Positions 63,782-64,000 of a stretch of 64,000 nt of DNA are shown here, in pieces; positions within the stretch are counted from its first letter, which is position 1, and every line of letters starts with the position of its first letter. Both the position numbers and the translations under genes were made by a program. Origin of the DNA: Pseudomonas cavernicola. Its GTDB lineage: Bacteria > Pseudomonadota > Gammaproteobacteria > Pseudomonadales > Pseudomonadaceae. Where the stretch lies: assembly GCF_003596405.1 (NCBI RefSeq), contig NZ_QYUR01000006.1:930001-994000 (forward strand), written 5' to 3'. Under the pieces are notes generated by a model that was not told the DNA's origin, ran no database searches, and worked only from the letters and a program-made list of their open reading frames with translations.

Positions 63782-64000
63782 ATGGATAAGCGAACACGTC
63801 TCGAAAGCTTTAGTGCACGTGAAGATGACCTTCGAGAGCCGGATGAGCTGTATGGCATCGACCAGACCAGCAGGCATCAGCCACGCCAACGCAATCTTGC
63901 GCTGCAGATCGCCTTGGGTATCTGGCTCGGCGGCACGGCCTTGATGATCACGTGGTTCATCTTGAGCCTGCTCTTTGCCAACCTGGCTACGAATGTGCTG
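63782..64000 (+). CDS. Membrane protein of unknown function, C-terminus off window
   Basis: An open frame from the ATG 63782 (AAGG eight bases upstream) to the window edge, 73 codons. MDKRTRLESFSAREDD... is a charged N-terminus followed by a hydrophobic helix (LALQIALGIWLGGTALMITWFILSLLF). A GTG at 63737 and an ATG at 63776 are other possible starts. The family is not recognised. It is the first chromosomal gene after the island. Confidence 0.55.
   Translation, partial: MDKRTRLESFSAREDDLREPDELYGIDQTSRHQPRQRNLALQIALGIWLGGTALMITWFILSLLFANLATNVL

Overview
The window reads as the chromosome of a Pseudomonas-type gammaproteobacterium: GC-rich, with typical pseudomonad genes (PagL, MqoB-type malate:quinone oxidoreductase, a PA4642-family protein, LolB, RplY with C-terminal extension). 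From roughly 20 kb to 55 kb the gene order (M48 lipoprotein, chemoreceptor, mqo, PA4642-like, wbuC-hpt, upp-uraA, hemH, TIGR01777 epimerase, FAD oxidoreductase, pagL, murI-moeB-prmC-prfA-hemA, TPR-lolB-ispE-tRNA-Gln-prs-rplY-pth-ychF-tRNA-Met) matches what I recall of P. aeruginosa PAO1 around PA4632-PA4673. That comparison is from memory. I cannot name the species.

Layout. 1-4.8 kb: a partial QEGLA-family protease-like gene, a cysteine-less carboxymuconolactone-decarboxylase-fold protein, an alpha/beta hydrolase, a TetR regulator with a 210-bp MITE-like insertion beside its start, and an unknown exported protein. 4.9-14.5 kb: a fatty-acid or ester utilisation block made of a MalT/LuxR-type regulator, DUF1329, DUF1302, an AlkK-type acyl-CoA ligase and a divergent thiolase. 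A perfect 17-bp dyad lies between the last two. 14.7-25.7 kb: LysE exporter, 2-hydroxyacid dehydrogenase, RsmC, a Gdt1-family Mn exporter behind a yybP-ykoY manganese riboswitch, an epimerase, an M48 protease, a chemoreceptor, a degenerate SRAP protein and small genes. 25.7-43.4 kb: small proteins, mqo, purine/pyrimidine salvage (hpt; upp-uraA), a frameshifted SulP transporter, an IS1182-family element sitting in a terminator loop, an MFS transporter, hemH and its neighbours, and pagL. 43.5-55.4 kb: two dense core operons, on opposite strands, for haem, translation, cell-wall, isoprenoid and PRPP functions.

55.46-63.51 kb is a small genomic island in tRNA-Met. It starts at the intact tRNA and ends at a partial copy of the tRNA 3' half. 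It holds an orphan 163-aa gene, the fused remains of a filamentous-phage-like replication gene and tyrosine integrase, an IS66 element with an 8-bp target duplication, an AT-rich OLD-family nuclease next to a membrane-anchored Mrr-type endonuclease, and a canonical SRAP gene flanked by direct repeats. The OLD + Mrr pair is the best candidate for an undescribed (defence) system.

Mobile DNA repeatedly used terminators: the IS1182 element and a 115-bp MITE each sit in the loop of a hairpin terminator. A second MITE of the same family (shared terminal repeats, 9-bp target duplications) lies inside the island's end repeat.
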